This document shows, piece after piece, positions 29,226-40,423 of a DNA stretch of 64,000 nucleotides. This stretch comes from an uncultured Burkholderiales bacterium (lineage in GTDB: Bacteria; Pseudomonadota; Gammaproteobacteria; Burkholderiales; Burkholderiaceae), in the NCBI GenBank assembly GCA_946480465.1, contig CAMLJY010000006.1, positions 62,001-126,000 on the forward strand, given 5' to 3'. Below the pieces are notes generated by a model. That model saw only the letters and a program-made list of their open reading frames with translations, was not told where the DNA came from and did not search any database. The first letter of the stretch is position 1. Each line of letters begins with the position of its first letter. A program made the position numbers and the translations under genes.

Positions 29226-29932
29226 GCGGACCGCCCCCGCGGCACGGCGCGGCGGCCCCGCGCGGCGGCCGCCGCCAGGCCCAGCGCCACGACCGCCAGC
29301 GCGAGGGACGGCGGCTCGGGCACGACCGCGATGTCGTCGATCGCGAACTGGTTCAGGTTCAGGAAGGGCGCCACGCAATCGCCGCCGATGTCGAAGGTGC
29401 AGGCGCTGAAGGTCAGGGACCACAGGTCCAGCCCGGCCAGCCGCCCCAGCGCCGTTCCGCCCAGCAACTGGAAGGCGAAGCGGCCGCCGTCGTCGGCGGG
29501 GCCCCAGGTCGCCTCGATGCGGTAAGCCGCGCCGTCGGTCGCCAGCGCCTCCAGCACCAGCGCGCCCGGGTCCAGACCGGGCACCGCCACGCCACCCAGC
29601 GGCGAGACGAAACCGTAGGCCAGCGCCGCCAGCCGGAAGGCGCCGCCGCCGTCGCGCGTCATCGTCACCGCGCTGTCGTTGAAGCCGGCGAAGAACTGCG
29701 TCGCATTGCCCTGCGGCGCGTTGCCGAAGAGGCTGAAGCTCTCGGCATCTGCCACGCCGCCGAAATCGCCCGCCTGCGTGAAGCGGAAACCGCCGCTGAC
29801 GACGTTGTCGCCATCACCGTGAAAGCCGAGCAGCACGTCGTCGAAGGTGACGACGCCCGCGCGTGCGTCCGGCGCCGCCGCGAGCACCCCTGCGACCGCG
29901 CACGCCAGCGCGGCTCGAGCCACTGTGTCCAT
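29222..29932 (-). CDS. PEP-CTERM protein, translationally coupled to the S8 protease
   Basis: 236 residues: signal peptide (1-25), a beta-rich domain with GVVTFDDVLLGFHG and a two-Cys segment (SACTFDIGGDCVAP), and the sorting tail VVPEPPSLALAVVALGLAAA followed by an Arg-rich end. An ATGA overlap with the protease gene makes a two-gene operon. The protease could process this protein or act with it at the surface; that is inference. The 263 bases to secA contain no gene. Confidence 0.88.
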   Translation of the reverse strand: MDTVARAALACAVAGVLAAAPDARAGVVTFDDVLLGFHGDGDNVVSGGFRFTQAGDFGGVADAESFSLFGNAPQGNATQFFAGFNDSAVTMTRDGGGAFRLAALAYGFVSPLGGVAVPGLDPGALVLEALATDGAAYRIEATWGPADDGGRFAFQLLGGTALGRLAGLDLWSLTFSACTFDIGGDCVAPFLNLNQFAIDDIAVVPEPPSLALAVVALGLAAAAARGRRAVPRGRSA

Positions 29933-30195
29933 CGTCCCCACCTTCCGATGCGCCCGTGCGGCGGCTGCCGCCATGCTGCGCCCTACGCTCGTTAGCAAAG
30001 AGGGCTGGCAGTGTGGAGCGAAGGACGTGCCTGCTCAGGCCGGAGTGGTTACAAGAAGAACGCGCGGCCCCGCGGGTCCGGCGGCAGCGGGGCAGGCACC
30101 TTGCCTGCGCCGCCGGCAGTGACACCTTCCGGGCCGGCAACCGGCGGGCGGCACGCCGCCTGCGGGCCGGCGCGGATCAGGCCGGCCGAGGAGGA

Positions 30196-32940
<2,745 letters not shown>

Positions 32941-33217
32941 GCGGGGTGCGGGGCCAGTGGATGGAGGCGTCCTGGAGCCGGGCGCCCGACCCCGCTGCAT
33001 GCGGGCCGACGGGGAGGCGGCTTGGACCGCGAAGTTCGGGTCGCTTGCGGCGAACGTTGGCGGATCAGTCCGGACGGACCCGCCGGCCCGCCGCCGACGG
33101 CACGCTGCGCTTTCGGCGTGGCGCACCGGTCGTTCGCGACCAGATGGGGCCAGTTGGGGCCGCTCGGGCAACCTGCAAGCCCGCGCGCCGCAAAGTCGTC
33201 GAGTCTATCACCGGGGG

Positions 33218-34168
33218 TCAGCGCGCCCGGGCCAGCTGAGGGCCGTCCGCCGCGGCGGCGAGGAAGCGCGCCGGATCCTGGGGCGCCCCCTCCACCAGCA
33301 CCTCGAAATGCAGGTGCGGGCCCGTCGAACGCCCGGTGCTGCCGACCTCGCCCACGCGCTGGCCGCGGCGCACCAGGTCGCCCGCGCGCACGTGCAGCTT
33401 CGACAGGTGCGCGTAGCGCGTCACCAGACCCCGGCCGTGGTCGATCTCCAGCTGCTGGCCGTATTGCGCATGCCACTCCGCCGCCAGGACGACCCCACCG
33501 GCGGCGGCGACCACCGGGCTGCCGGTGTCGGCCGGGAAGTCCAGCCCGGCATGCAGCGCGGGGCGTCCAGTGATGGGATCGGAGCGCACGCCGAACCCGG
33601 AGCCCACCGGCCCGTCCACCGGCGCCACGCTGGGCACCAGCAGGCGCTGCAGGCGCGACTCCAGCAGGCGCGACTCGACCAGGGTGAGCAGGTCGGTGCC
33701 CAGCTCGGTGCGCTCGTCCAGCTGCAGCAGCAGCTCGTTCAGGTGGTCGACGGCCGGCAGGCCCACCGGCAGGTAGGGCCCGCCCTCGCCGCCGCGGGTC
33801 GGCGCGGCTTTGGGTGCCGGCTTCAGGCCGCCGTGGTCGACGCCCGCGAGCCCGGACACCCGGTCGCCCAGCGCCTCCATCCGGACCAGCTTGGCCTGCA
33901 TTTCGCCCAGGCGCTGCGCCATCGCATCCAGGCTGGCGCGCACGTGGCGCTCGCGCTGGGCCAGCTCGGCGTGCACGATCGGCCGCACCAGATGGCTGAC
34001 CACTGGCCAGCCGTCGCGCACTGCCTTCAGGAACACGAAGTGGTAGACCGTGCCCGACAGCAGCACCATCAGCCCGGTGAGCGCCGCCAGCGCCGCCAGC
34101 AGTTGCAGCCGGCTGAACTGCAGCACGCGCGTGCGGGCCACCGTGCCGTGGGTGATCATGATCTGCAT
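33218..34168 (-). CDS. M23 (LytM) family metallopeptidase, membrane-anchored
   Basis: 316 residues. A single membrane segment (residues about 22-45) precedes a coiled-coil region (70-110) and a C-terminal LytM domain with the zinc-site motifs HAGLDFPAD and GPHLHFEV. These enzymes cleave peptidoglycan cross-bridges or, when inactive, activate amidases; the metal ligands here are present. Position upstream of secA and divergent from dciA is conserved in betaproteobacteria. MIMITH-like internal Met codons leave the start uncertain by three residues. Confidence 0.9.
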   Translation of the reverse strand: MQIMITHGTVARTRVLQFSRLQLLAALAALTGLMVLLSGTVYHFVFLKAVRDGWPVVSHLVRPIVHAELAQRERHVRASLDAMAQRLGEMQAKLVRMEALGDRVSGLAGVDHGGLKPAPKAAPTRGGEGGPYLPVGLPAVDHLNELLLQLDERTELGTDLLTLVESRLLESRLQRLLVPSVAPVDGPVGSGFGVRSDPITGRPALHAGLDFPADTGSPVVAAAGGVVLAAEWHAQYGQQLEIDHGRGLVTRYAHLSKLHVRAGDLVRRGQRVGEVGSTGRSTGPHLHFEVLVEGAPQDPARFLAAAADGPQLARAR

Positions 34169-34308
34169 CAGGGATCGGCCGCGCGGGCCGCGGGACGCAA
34201 AGGCCGGCGAGGCTACGCCAAAGCCCTCCCCCGGGCAACCCGGGCCAACGCGGGGCGGGCGCGGCCGGCCGGGATGCCCCCCGCTCGAGCCGACCCTACA
34301 CTGCCGCG

Positions 34309-34620
34309 ATGCCCGCGCCGCCGCCCCGTCCGTCGACCCCGATCGAGGCCGCGCTGGCGTCCTGCGACGCCTTGACGCGCCTGTCGGACCGCCTGCGCCG
34401 TTCCAACGCCTGCTTCGCGCAGATCGCGCCGCTGCTGCCCGGCCCGCTGCGCGCGCAGGTGCGGCCGGGCCCGATCGACGACGAAGGCTGGGCGCTGCTG
34501 GTGCCGCATGCCGCCGCGGCGGCCAAGCTGCGGCAGCTGCTGCCGGTGCTGACGGCCCGGCTGCAGGCCGCCGGTGCCGGCCCGGTGGCAATCCGGGTCC
34601 GCATCCTGCCCGATCGCTGA
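34309..34620 (+). CDS. DciA-like protein (DUF721)
   Basis: 103 residues. The region from LRRSNACFAQIAPLLPGPLR to KLRQLLPVLTARLQ has the KH-like pattern of the DUF721/DciA domain, which loads or controls the replicative helicase DnaB in bacteria lacking DnaC. It is short, keeping only the core domain. Divergent placement next to M23-secA is typical for dciA in Burkholderiales. The match is weaker than for longer homologues. Confidence 0.7.
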   Translation: MPAPPPRPSTPIEAALASCDALTRLSDRLRRSNACFAQIAPLLPGPLRAQVRPGPIDDEGWALLVPHAAAAAKLRQLLPVLTARLQAAGAGPVAIRVRILPDR

Positions 34621-34717
34621 CCGGTCAATTGACAAGTTAGGGGGGAGGGCCTCCGGAGACGGCAACATCCCGCTATCGTCGCGGGCCAGCCCCGCCCTCC
34701 GCCCCGACGCGACCCCG

Positions 34718-35845
34718 ATGAGCCTGTCGATGTCCCTGCCGAGCGGCCCCGCCGCGCTCGCCGACCGGCCCGAGGCCGACACCGCCGGCAGCGACGCCTC
34801 CTGGCGCCGCTGGGCCGACGCGATGCCCGACATCTGCCTGTGGCTCGACCCCCACAGCGGCCGCATCATCGACTGCAACCGCGCGATGTTCGGCACCCTG
34901 GGCTACACGCGCAGCGAGGTCTGCGGCTGGCCGCTGCACGCCTTCGCCGAAGCGCGCAACCTCGAACTCGCCGCCGGCACCTGGCAGCAGCTGGCCCGCG
35001 GAGGCGTCCTGCGCGATGCCGACTGCACCGTGCGGGCGCGCAACGGCTTCGAGCTGGCGATCAGCGCCAGCAGCCATCCGGTCACCGACGCCGATGGCCG
35101 CGTGATCGCCGCGCTGGTGATCTGGCGCGACATCACCGGGCGCCGCAAGCGCGAACAAGCGCTGCAGGCCCGCAAGCGCCAGCTCAAGAGCCTGGCCTAC
35201 GAGCTGGTCGCCACCGACTCGCGCGAGGCCGCGCGCAGCGGCCAGCGCCTGCAGAACGAGGTGGTCGCCCTGCTGGCTCGCGCGCAGACGCGCATGCGCC
35301 AGCTCGGCAAACCCGGCGGCGCCACGCTGGGCGAGATCGAAGACCTGCTGAGCCGCGCCACCATCGCGGCGCGCACCGAGGCCGCGCAGCTCAGCGCCAG
35401 CGATCCGGGCGACGACACGCTGCAGGGCGCCATCGAACGCCTGGCCCGCGCGGTGACGCGAGAGGGGCCGCTGGTGGCGCGCGTCGAAGGGGAGCTGCCG
35501 CCCACGCTGGAACTGCCGCAGCCGATGCGCGCCGTGCTGATGCGGGTGCTGCAGGAGCTGGTGCTGAACGCACGCCGCCATGCACAGGCCCGCCAGCTGT
35601 GGATCCGCCTGCAGCTGGAGGACGACCGCCTCGCGATCGCCGTCGGCGACGACGGCATCGGCTTCGACGTCGCCCGGCTGCCGGCCTCCACCGATGCCGA
35701 TGGCGGTTCCGGGCTCTATTCCGCCGAGGCGCGCATGCAGGCCATCGGCGGACGCCTGGTGCTGCAGTCGCGGCCCGGGCGCGGCACGCGCGCGGTGGCC
35801 ACCGTGCCGGTCGTCGCCGAGCCACCGCCGACCACGGTCAGCTGA
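34718..35845 (+). CDS. PAS-domain sensor kinase (NarX/HisKA_3 type) with degenerate phosphoacceptor box
   Basis: 375 residues, no membrane segment. A PAS domain (about 30-150; ICLWLDPHSGRIIDCNRAMF) is followed by a HisKA_3-like dimerisation region and an HATPase_c domain (ELVLNARRHAQA; GDDGIGFD; GSGLYSAEARMQAIGG). Where the family has LHDE, this protein has LQNE, with Gln179 in place of the phosphorylated His. It may therefore be a pseudokinase, a phosphatase, or bind ATP without relaying phosphate. No response regulator is adjacent. Confidence 0.8.
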   Translation: MSLSMSLPSGPAALADRPEADTAGSDASWRRWADAMPDICLWLDPHSGRIIDCNRAMFGTLGYTRSEVCGWPLHAFAEARNLELAAGTWQQLARGGVLRDADCTVRARNGFELAISASSHPVTDADGRVIAALVIWRDITGRRKREQALQARKRQLKSLAYELVATDSREAARSGQRLQNEVVALLARAQTRMRQLGKPGGATLGEIEDLLSRATIAARTEAAQLSASDPGDDTLQGAIERLARAVTREGPLVARVEGELPPTLELPQPMRAVLMRVLQELVLNARRHAQARQLWIRLQLEDDRLAIAVGDDGIGFDVARLPASTDADGGSGLYSAEARMQAIGGRLVLQSRPGRGTRAVATVPVVAEPPPTTVS

Positions 35846-35939
35846 CGGCCGTGGCCGGCACCGCCGGACGCCCGGCCCGCTGCTACGATCGCTGCGCCTC
35901 CCGCCGCCCTGGGCGCGGCAGCCGACAAGGGGCTGCACC

Positions 35940-36911
35940 ATGACCACCTGGACCCTCTTCAAGCCGCTCGACCTGGCGCGCTTCGACCTCTGGCGCGGCC
36001 GGGGCGATGCCGAGGCCACCCTCGCCACCTCCAGCCAGTACCGCCTGAGCAACGGCCAGCAGACCCTCAGCCTGGGCGGCCGCGGCCTGCTGTACCACGA
36101 CGGCGAGCTGCTGCCCTTCGGCGACATCTTCCGCATCGACCTGTTCGACGCGCTCGACCAGGCGCTGCAGGTGCTGGACATCGCGTGGGACCTGCTGCAC
36201 GTCCTGTCGTACTACAACCCGCTCACCGACCGCTGGGACCTCGAAGGCCTGCGCGACTACCTGTTCGAGGAAGCCGACTGGTTCGACGGCTCCGAAGGCG
36301 ACGACAGCCTGCAGGGCTTCGGCGGCGACGACGTGCTGAAGGGCGATGGCGGCATCGACAGCGCCCACTACCGCGGCGCCCGCAGCGACTACCAACTCAC
36401 CCGCGCCGAGGGCGGGTGGCACGTCGGCGATCGCCAGGGCGGCCGCGATGGCACCGATCGGCTCGAAGGCATCGAGCGGCTGCGGTTCAACGATGGCGCG
36501 GTCGCGCTCGACCTCGACGGCCATGCCGGCACCGTGGCCCGGCTGGTCGCGGCGCTGTTCGGTCCGTCGGCGCTCGCGCGCGCCGACCTGATGGGGATCG
36601 GCCTCGGGCTGCTGGACGATGGCATGGCCGCCGACCAGCTGGCCTCGCTGGCCGCCGCCAGCGGCCATTTCTCCGCACTGGCCGGCTCACATGCGGACGC
36701 GGACTTCGTGCGGCAGGTCTACCGCAACGTGACGGGCGCCGAGGCCGATGCCAGCGCGGTGGCGTACTACACCGGGCTGCTCGCCAGCGGCGAGCAGACG
36801 CAGGGCACGCTGGCGCTGTGGGCCAGCCAGACCGACCTGGTCGCGCAGCGCATCGACCTGGTCGGCCTGGCGGACAGCGGCATCGCCTACGACATCGACG
36901 CCGCGGGCTGA
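35940..36911 (+). CDS. RTX-like secreted protein with DUF4214 domain
   Basis: 323 residues with no N-terminal signal. Short glycine/aspartate repeats (GSEGDDSLQGFGGDDVLKGD) are haemolysin-type calcium-binding nonapeptides. They are followed by the alpha-helical DUF4214 module (FVRQVYRNVTGAEADASAVA) found near the ends of type I-secreted surface proteins. Export by an ABC-type (type I) system using a C-terminal signal is likely. The C-terminal about 200 residues are clearly homologous to those of the much larger protein at 44834 in the mobile element. Confidence 0.78.
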   Translation: MTTWTLFKPLDLARFDLWRGRGDAEATLATSSQYRLSNGQQTLSLGGRGLLYHDGELLPFGDIFRIDLFDALDQALQVLDIAWDLLHVLSYYNPLTDRWDLEGLRDYLFEEADWFDGSEGDDSLQGFGGDDVLKGDGGIDSAHYRGARSDYQLTRAEGGWHVGDRQGGRDGTDRLEGIERLRFNDGAVALDLDGHAGTVARLVAALFGPSALARADLMGIGLGLLDDGMAADQLASLAAASGHFSALAGSHADADFVRQVYRNVTGAEADASAVAYYTGLLASGEQTQGTLALWASQTDLVAQRIDLVGLADSGIAYDIDAAG

Positions 36912-36926
36912 TTCAGGCCGGCGTCA

Positions 36927-37907
36927 TCACAAGTTCGCGGCCCGGACGCCGCGGCGTACGGCATGGCGGCGCGCCAGTCCCAACGCGGCCAGGGCCAGCA
37001 GCGCGATGCCCAGCGACGCCGGCTCCGGCACTGCCTGCAGCATCACCTCGCCGAGGTAGCGGTGCGCCACGGCGCCAGGGTGGATGCGGTCCCAATACAG
37101 GTACTCGTCGGGCGTGCCGCACTGCGTTCCGGCCACGCCCACGAAGCCGCTGAAGCAAGCACCGGTGACGTTGCCGAGGCCGTGGGCGCCGGGATGGTCG
37201 ATTAGCTCGTGCTGCGCGGCGAAGATGTCGACGAAGACCATGTCCGCCCCGGGCAGCACCACCTCCAGCGCGCCGAGCGCTGCCATCAAGTTGGCATTGA
37301 AGAACGCGGACAGCCCCGTCAACCCATCCGACGCGCCCGAGGCGAGGCCGCCCGGCGTCGCACCGAGGTCCGCCAGGCCGGGCACCATGAAGTGCCGCGC
37401 CCCCAGGCCGTAGAGCACCTGGATGGCCGACACGAGGTTGCTGATTGCGGACGCCGCGACCTCGCCGGTGAAGCCCTCGTACTGGAAGTCATTGGCGCCG
37501 CCCCAGATGAAGTACAGCGCGTCGGCGTCGGCGCTGCCGCCGCCCAGCGCATCCTGGAAGAAGCCGACCTGCGACCAGATGCCGGTCATCTCCAGCGGCG
37601 TCCCGGCCAGCGCGCCATTGGCCAGGCCGGTCTTCGCGCCTCCGTAGGCATGGTTCACCAGGCTGGCGCCCAGCCCATCGGCCAGGTGCTCCACGGCCAC
37701 GCGGCCGTTCGAGAAGCGGCCTTCGAAATAGTCACCCGGCTGCGGTGCGGTACCGCCGGTGGCGGCGAAGACATTGCCGGTGTCCGACAGACTGTCACCG
37801 AACGCGTAGACCGTGGTGTAGCCGGCGCGCGCCGAAGGGCTGGCGCCCAGCGCCAGGACGAGCAAGAACAGTGCGGCCACCCAGTGGCCGATGCAGCGAT
37901 GTGCCAT
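36927..37907 (-). CDS. PEP-CTERM GDSL/SGNH-family lipase/esterase
   Basis: 326 residues: signal peptide (1-28), then SGNH block I (YAFGDSLSDTGN), block III (WGGANDFQYEG) and block V (DRIHPGAVAHRYLG) with catalytic Ser, Asp and His in place, and the sorting tail AVPEPASLGIALLALAALGL followed by Arg-rich residues. It is an exported hydrolase processed by the exosortase. It ends 15 bases from the DUF4214 gene, tail to tail. It is the last chromosomal gene before the mobile element. Confidence 0.92.
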   Translation of the reverse strand: MAHRCIGHWVAALFLLVLALGASPSARAGYTTVYAFGDSLSDTGNVFAATGGTAPQPGDYFEGRFSNGRVAVEHLADGLGASLVNHAYGGAKTGLANGALAGTPLEMTGIWSQVGFFQDALGGGSADADALYFIWGGANDFQYEGFTGEVAASAISNLVSAIQVLYGLGARHFMVPGLADLGATPGGLASGASDGLTGLSAFFNANLMAALGALEVVLPGADMVFVDIFAAQHELIDHPGAHGLGNVTGACFSGFVGVAGTQCGTPDEYLYWDRIHPGAVAHRYLGEVMLQAVPEPASLGIALLALAALGLARRHAVRRGVRAANL

Positions 37908-38027
37908 GGAACTCCTTCCCTCTCCGGCCACACGGCCGGCGGGGCCGGATTCTAGGCAGGGAAATGAGCGGCAGCCGGTACTTTCGGCCACTGCCGACAG
38001 TCATCGGCAGAGGGGGCCGCCAAGGCG

Positions 38028-38077
38028 TGGTGCCGGCTTTCGGAATCGAACCGAAGACCTTCCGCTTACAAGGCGGA
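38028..38077 (-). pseudogene. 3' fragment of tRNA-Thr(UGU): element attachment site
   Basis: On the minus strand this is a perfect tRNA 3' part: anticodon stem TCCGC/GCGGA with loop CTTGTAA (anticodon UGU), variable AGGTC, T stem TTCGG/CCGAA, loop TTCGATT, acceptor strand AGCCGGC, discriminator A and encoded CCA. Bases 5' of the anticodon stem do not form a D arm or matching acceptor strand, so the gene is cut. The integrase begins 137 bases away. This fits the attachment duplicate left by insertion into tRNA-Thr; the intact gene should be at the other end, outside the window. Confidence 0.85.
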
Positions 38078-38164
38078 CCGCTTGGCATCCGAAGATGTCC
38101 GCAGACATCCGCAACTCACTGATTTCACAGGCGAACGAGTTCGGTAGCGTCCTTGCTGGTCCGC

Positions 38165-38202
38165 TGGTATCCGGCTAGAGTGGTATCCGACGTGGTATCC
38201 GG
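38165..38202. repeat. Three direct repeats TGGTATCCG before the integrase
   Basis: TGGTATCCGG (38165), TGGTATCCGA (38181) and TGGTATCCGG (38193) lie between the att site and the integrase start. Their number and position fit arm-type integrase sites or an autoregulatory operator. They extend to within 12 bases of the integrase ATG, so they could overlap its promoter or leader. Confidence 0.5.
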
Positions 38203-38213
38203 ACCATCCCAGG

Positions 38214-39482
38214 ATGAGCAAGAAGGCGACGAGTTGGACGGACGCCAAGGTGCGCGCGGTGAAGCTGCCTGAGGGCAAGACTGAGCAGCGTGTGCGGGTC
38301 GATGCCGGGCTGTACCTGTACCTGCGCAAGCGCGCTGGCGACGAGCTGTCCAAACAGTGGCAGTACCGGGCTCAGGTGAACGGGGCTCGTCGCTGGCTGG
38401 CGCTGGGGACCTTCCCCGCCGTTGGTCTCGCAAAGGCGACCGAGGAACGGCTCGCGCATTCGAAGGTCGGCGTGGCCGCCAAGAAGGGCGAGGCCGACCA
38501 CCCTGCCATCGTGGCCCGCCAGGAGCGCCGGACCAAGAACGCGATGCCGACCGTCGCGGAGCTGTTCGAGGAGTGGGTCGCCGACAAGCGCATGGGCAGT
38601 TCGCGAAAGGGCGGAGCTCCCGTGCGCGAGCGAACCATCACCGTGCTGAAGGAGAACTTCGATCTCGACATCAAGGACAGGGTCGGGGCCTCGAAGGTCG
38701 CGCTGCTGACGCGCCAGGCACTGCAGGACTGCATCGACGCGCCGCGGCGGCGCGGCGCCCCCGGGGCTGCTGCTCACGTCTACCGGACGCTCCGGGGGCT
38801 CATCAACTTCGCCATGAAGCGTGGCTACCTGGAAGGCGCCGATCCGATGCGCGGCATCGAGAACCCTCGGCCCTACCGTCCCGGCCCGGTGGTCGCCGCC
38901 AACGATCAGGAACTCCTCGCGCTGTTCGCGGCGCTGGACGCCTCCAAGAGAATGTGGCCTGCGACGAAGCTGGCGATCGAACTCCAGTTGCTGACCGGCG
39001 CCCGTCCCGCGGAGGTTCGGCTGGCCGAGTGGGGCGAGATCGACCGGAAGCGGAACGTCTGGACCATCCCGGCCGAGCGCGTGAAGACCGGCCGGCCGTT
39101 CCGGATCGCTCTTTCGCCGGCCGCGCTTGCAGTGCTCGACCGGGCAGCGTCCTTGAAGGTCGATGGCTCGTCGATCGTGTTCCCGGGAGCCAAGGGCAAG
39201 GCGATGGAGAAGACCGCAATCGCCCGCGCGCTGCGGCGCCTCGCGGCGAAGGCCCCCGCGGACGACGGCAAGAGACTGCGACCTCACGATCTACGCAGGA
39301 CGTTTCGAACGATGCTCTCGCGCCTCGGCGTCGCACCGCACATCGCAGAGCTATGCATGAACCATCTCGAGACCGAGACGATGCGCCGGGTGTACGACGG
39401 GCACGACTACAGCGAAGAGATGACGAATGCGTGGCGGAAGGTCGGGGCGCACATTGCGAGCGTCCGGCTCGGGCCCCCATAG
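38214..39482 (+). CDS. int: P4-type tyrosine integrase (DUF4102 arm-binding domain)
   Basis: 422 residues. The N-terminal DUF4102 arm-binding domain (VRVDAGLYLYLRKRAGDELS; LALGTFPAVGLAKA) is followed by a SAM-like core-binding domain and the catalytic domain with Arg264 (TGARPAEVR), His358 and Arg361 (HDLRRT), His384 (MNHLETE) and the nucleophile Tyr394 (RRVYDGHDY). It integrates the element into the tRNA-Thr 3' end. No good ribosome site precedes the ATG. The gene points into the element. Confidence 0.95.
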   Translation: MSKKATSWTDAKVRAVKLPEGKTEQRVRVDAGLYLYLRKRAGDELSKQWQYRAQVNGARRWLALGTFPAVGLAKATEERLAHSKVGVAAKKGEADHPAIVARQERRTKNAMPTVAELFEEWVADKRMGSSRKGGAPVRERTITVLKENFDLDIKDRVGASKVALLTRQALQDCIDAPRRRGAPGAAAHVYRTLRGLINFAMKRGYLEGADPMRGIENPRPYRPGPVVAANDQELLALFAALDASKRMWPATKLAIELQLLTGARPAEVRLAEWGEIDRKRNVWTIPAERVKTGRPFRIALSPAALAVLDRAASLKVDGSSIVFPGAKGKAMEKTAIARALRRLAAKAPADDGKRLRPHDLRRTFRTMLSRLGVAPHIAELCMNHLETETMRRVYDGHDYSEEMTNAWRKVGAHIASVRLGPP

Positions 39483-39580
39483 GGTGCATCCAGGGTCCGC
39501 GCTCGTCACTCTCGCCACGCAGCCGTAGTCCAGGCAACAGCGGGATCGCATCCTCGCGGGCATTGCGAGACACTCGCTCG

Positions 39581-39805
39581 ATGATCACCTACAGCTTGCT
39601 CAACCCCACCTGGCCGAAAGCGGAAGTGGCCGCCGATGAAGCGCGCCTTCAGTTCCGAGAGCAAGGACGGTTGCTGAGCTTGGAACTAGGCGTGACGTTG
39701 GGCAACGGTGCGTCGGTCAACGTCGCCCAAGCGGCGCAGGAGTTACACGCCTTTGGGAGCCGGCCGATCACCGTCCAGATCTGCACCACTGCCCGGTCCG
39801 CCTAG
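39581..39805 (+). CDS. Small hypothetical ORF after the integrase
   Basis: 74 codons. The product (MITYSLLNPTWPKAEVAADE ...) has no recognised domain and no clear ribosome site. It could be a small cargo protein or a chance frame. Between its end and 40213 (about 400 bases) no gene is recognised except the hairpin at 40039. Confidence 0.3.
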   Translation: MITYSLLNPTWPKAEVAADEARLQFREQGRLLSLELGVTLGNGASVNVAQAAQELHAFGSRPITVQICTTARSA

Positions 39806-40038
39806 ACGGGAAGCGCCAACTTCCGGAATCAACCCCCCCGCCCGCCCGCGCTTCGCGCTTCGATCAGCAGCGCCATCACCTCGTGTGGCCGTGGGAAGCG
39901 ACCTCGGCACCAAGAGCCCCGTAGCGGGACGAGCGGTACTGCGCCGCACTCTGAACGGCCGCCTGACCGCCCGGCGGAAACGTAGACTGCCGCCCGCCGG
40001 CCCCCACTTCTCCCTCCCTTATCCGGGCCGGTTTTTCT

Positions 40039-40064
40039 CGCCCCGCTGGCTTCGCCGCGGGGCG
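40039..40064. terminator. Terminator-like hairpin
   Basis: CGCCCCGC-TGGCTTCGCC style stem-loop closing with GCGGGGCG, a perfect eight-base-pair stem, preceded by GTTTTTC and followed by ATCTTCTTC. It may end rightward transcription from the integrase or leftward transcription from the 40214-40956 pair. The U-run is weak on either strand. Confidence 0.4.
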
Positions 40065-40213
40065 ATCTTCTTCGTGCTGGGCCGGGCTGCAGCGGTGCCC
40101 GTAGTGTCGGCCCATGTGCTTGAGGTCGGCCACTTCGGCCTGATCGCGCTCAGCGCGCGGTTGAGTTGCCCCGAAGTTGCGCCCAGATGCATGGGCGGCC
40201 CCCCGCCAGCTTG

Positions 40214-40423
40214 TCAGCGGCGCTCCTGGTCGAACACGCTGGCGGCGCGCCACGCATCGACGCCCCCGGCAGCAGCGATCTCGTCGTCAAGCTCCCGCTG
40301 AACCCGATCGACGCCCTTGAATGCCTCCGGCCCATCAACCACCACGCGATCGTCGTCGCTGAGCTGTTCCCACGGCTTGGACACCACGGAGCCGTCTGCC
40401 AGCCTGATCAACACGTCGCTCAT
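40214..40423 (-). CDS. Small hypothetical protein coupled to the JAMM gene
   Basis: 69 residues, acidic (MSDVLIRLADGSVVSKPWEQ ...). The ATG overlaps the stop of the JAMM-family gene (ATGA), so the two are translated together. No family was recognised. A substrate adaptor, inhibitor or antitoxin-like role is possible but not shown. Confidence 0.6.
   Translation of the reverse strand: MSDVLIRLADGSVVSKPWEQLSDDDRVVVDGPEAFKGVDRVQRELDDEIAAAGGVDAWRAASVFDQERR

Noticed and set aside
24573..29525. Very long rightward open frame (over 1600 codons)
   Set aside because: It is the antisense of argJ, the S8 protease and the PEP-CTERM gene; long antisense frames are expected in GC-rich coding DNA and the product is His/Arg/Ala-rich without domains.
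29933..30060. Sigma-54 promoter upstream of the PEP-CTERM gene at 29222
   Set aside because: A TTGC-like -12 element is present but the -24 element does not match at the required spacing.
38357..39580. Second rightward frame through the integrase gene
   Set aside because: Arg-rich shadow of the integrase frame; only its last 74 codons after the integrase stop were kept as a doubtful small ORF.
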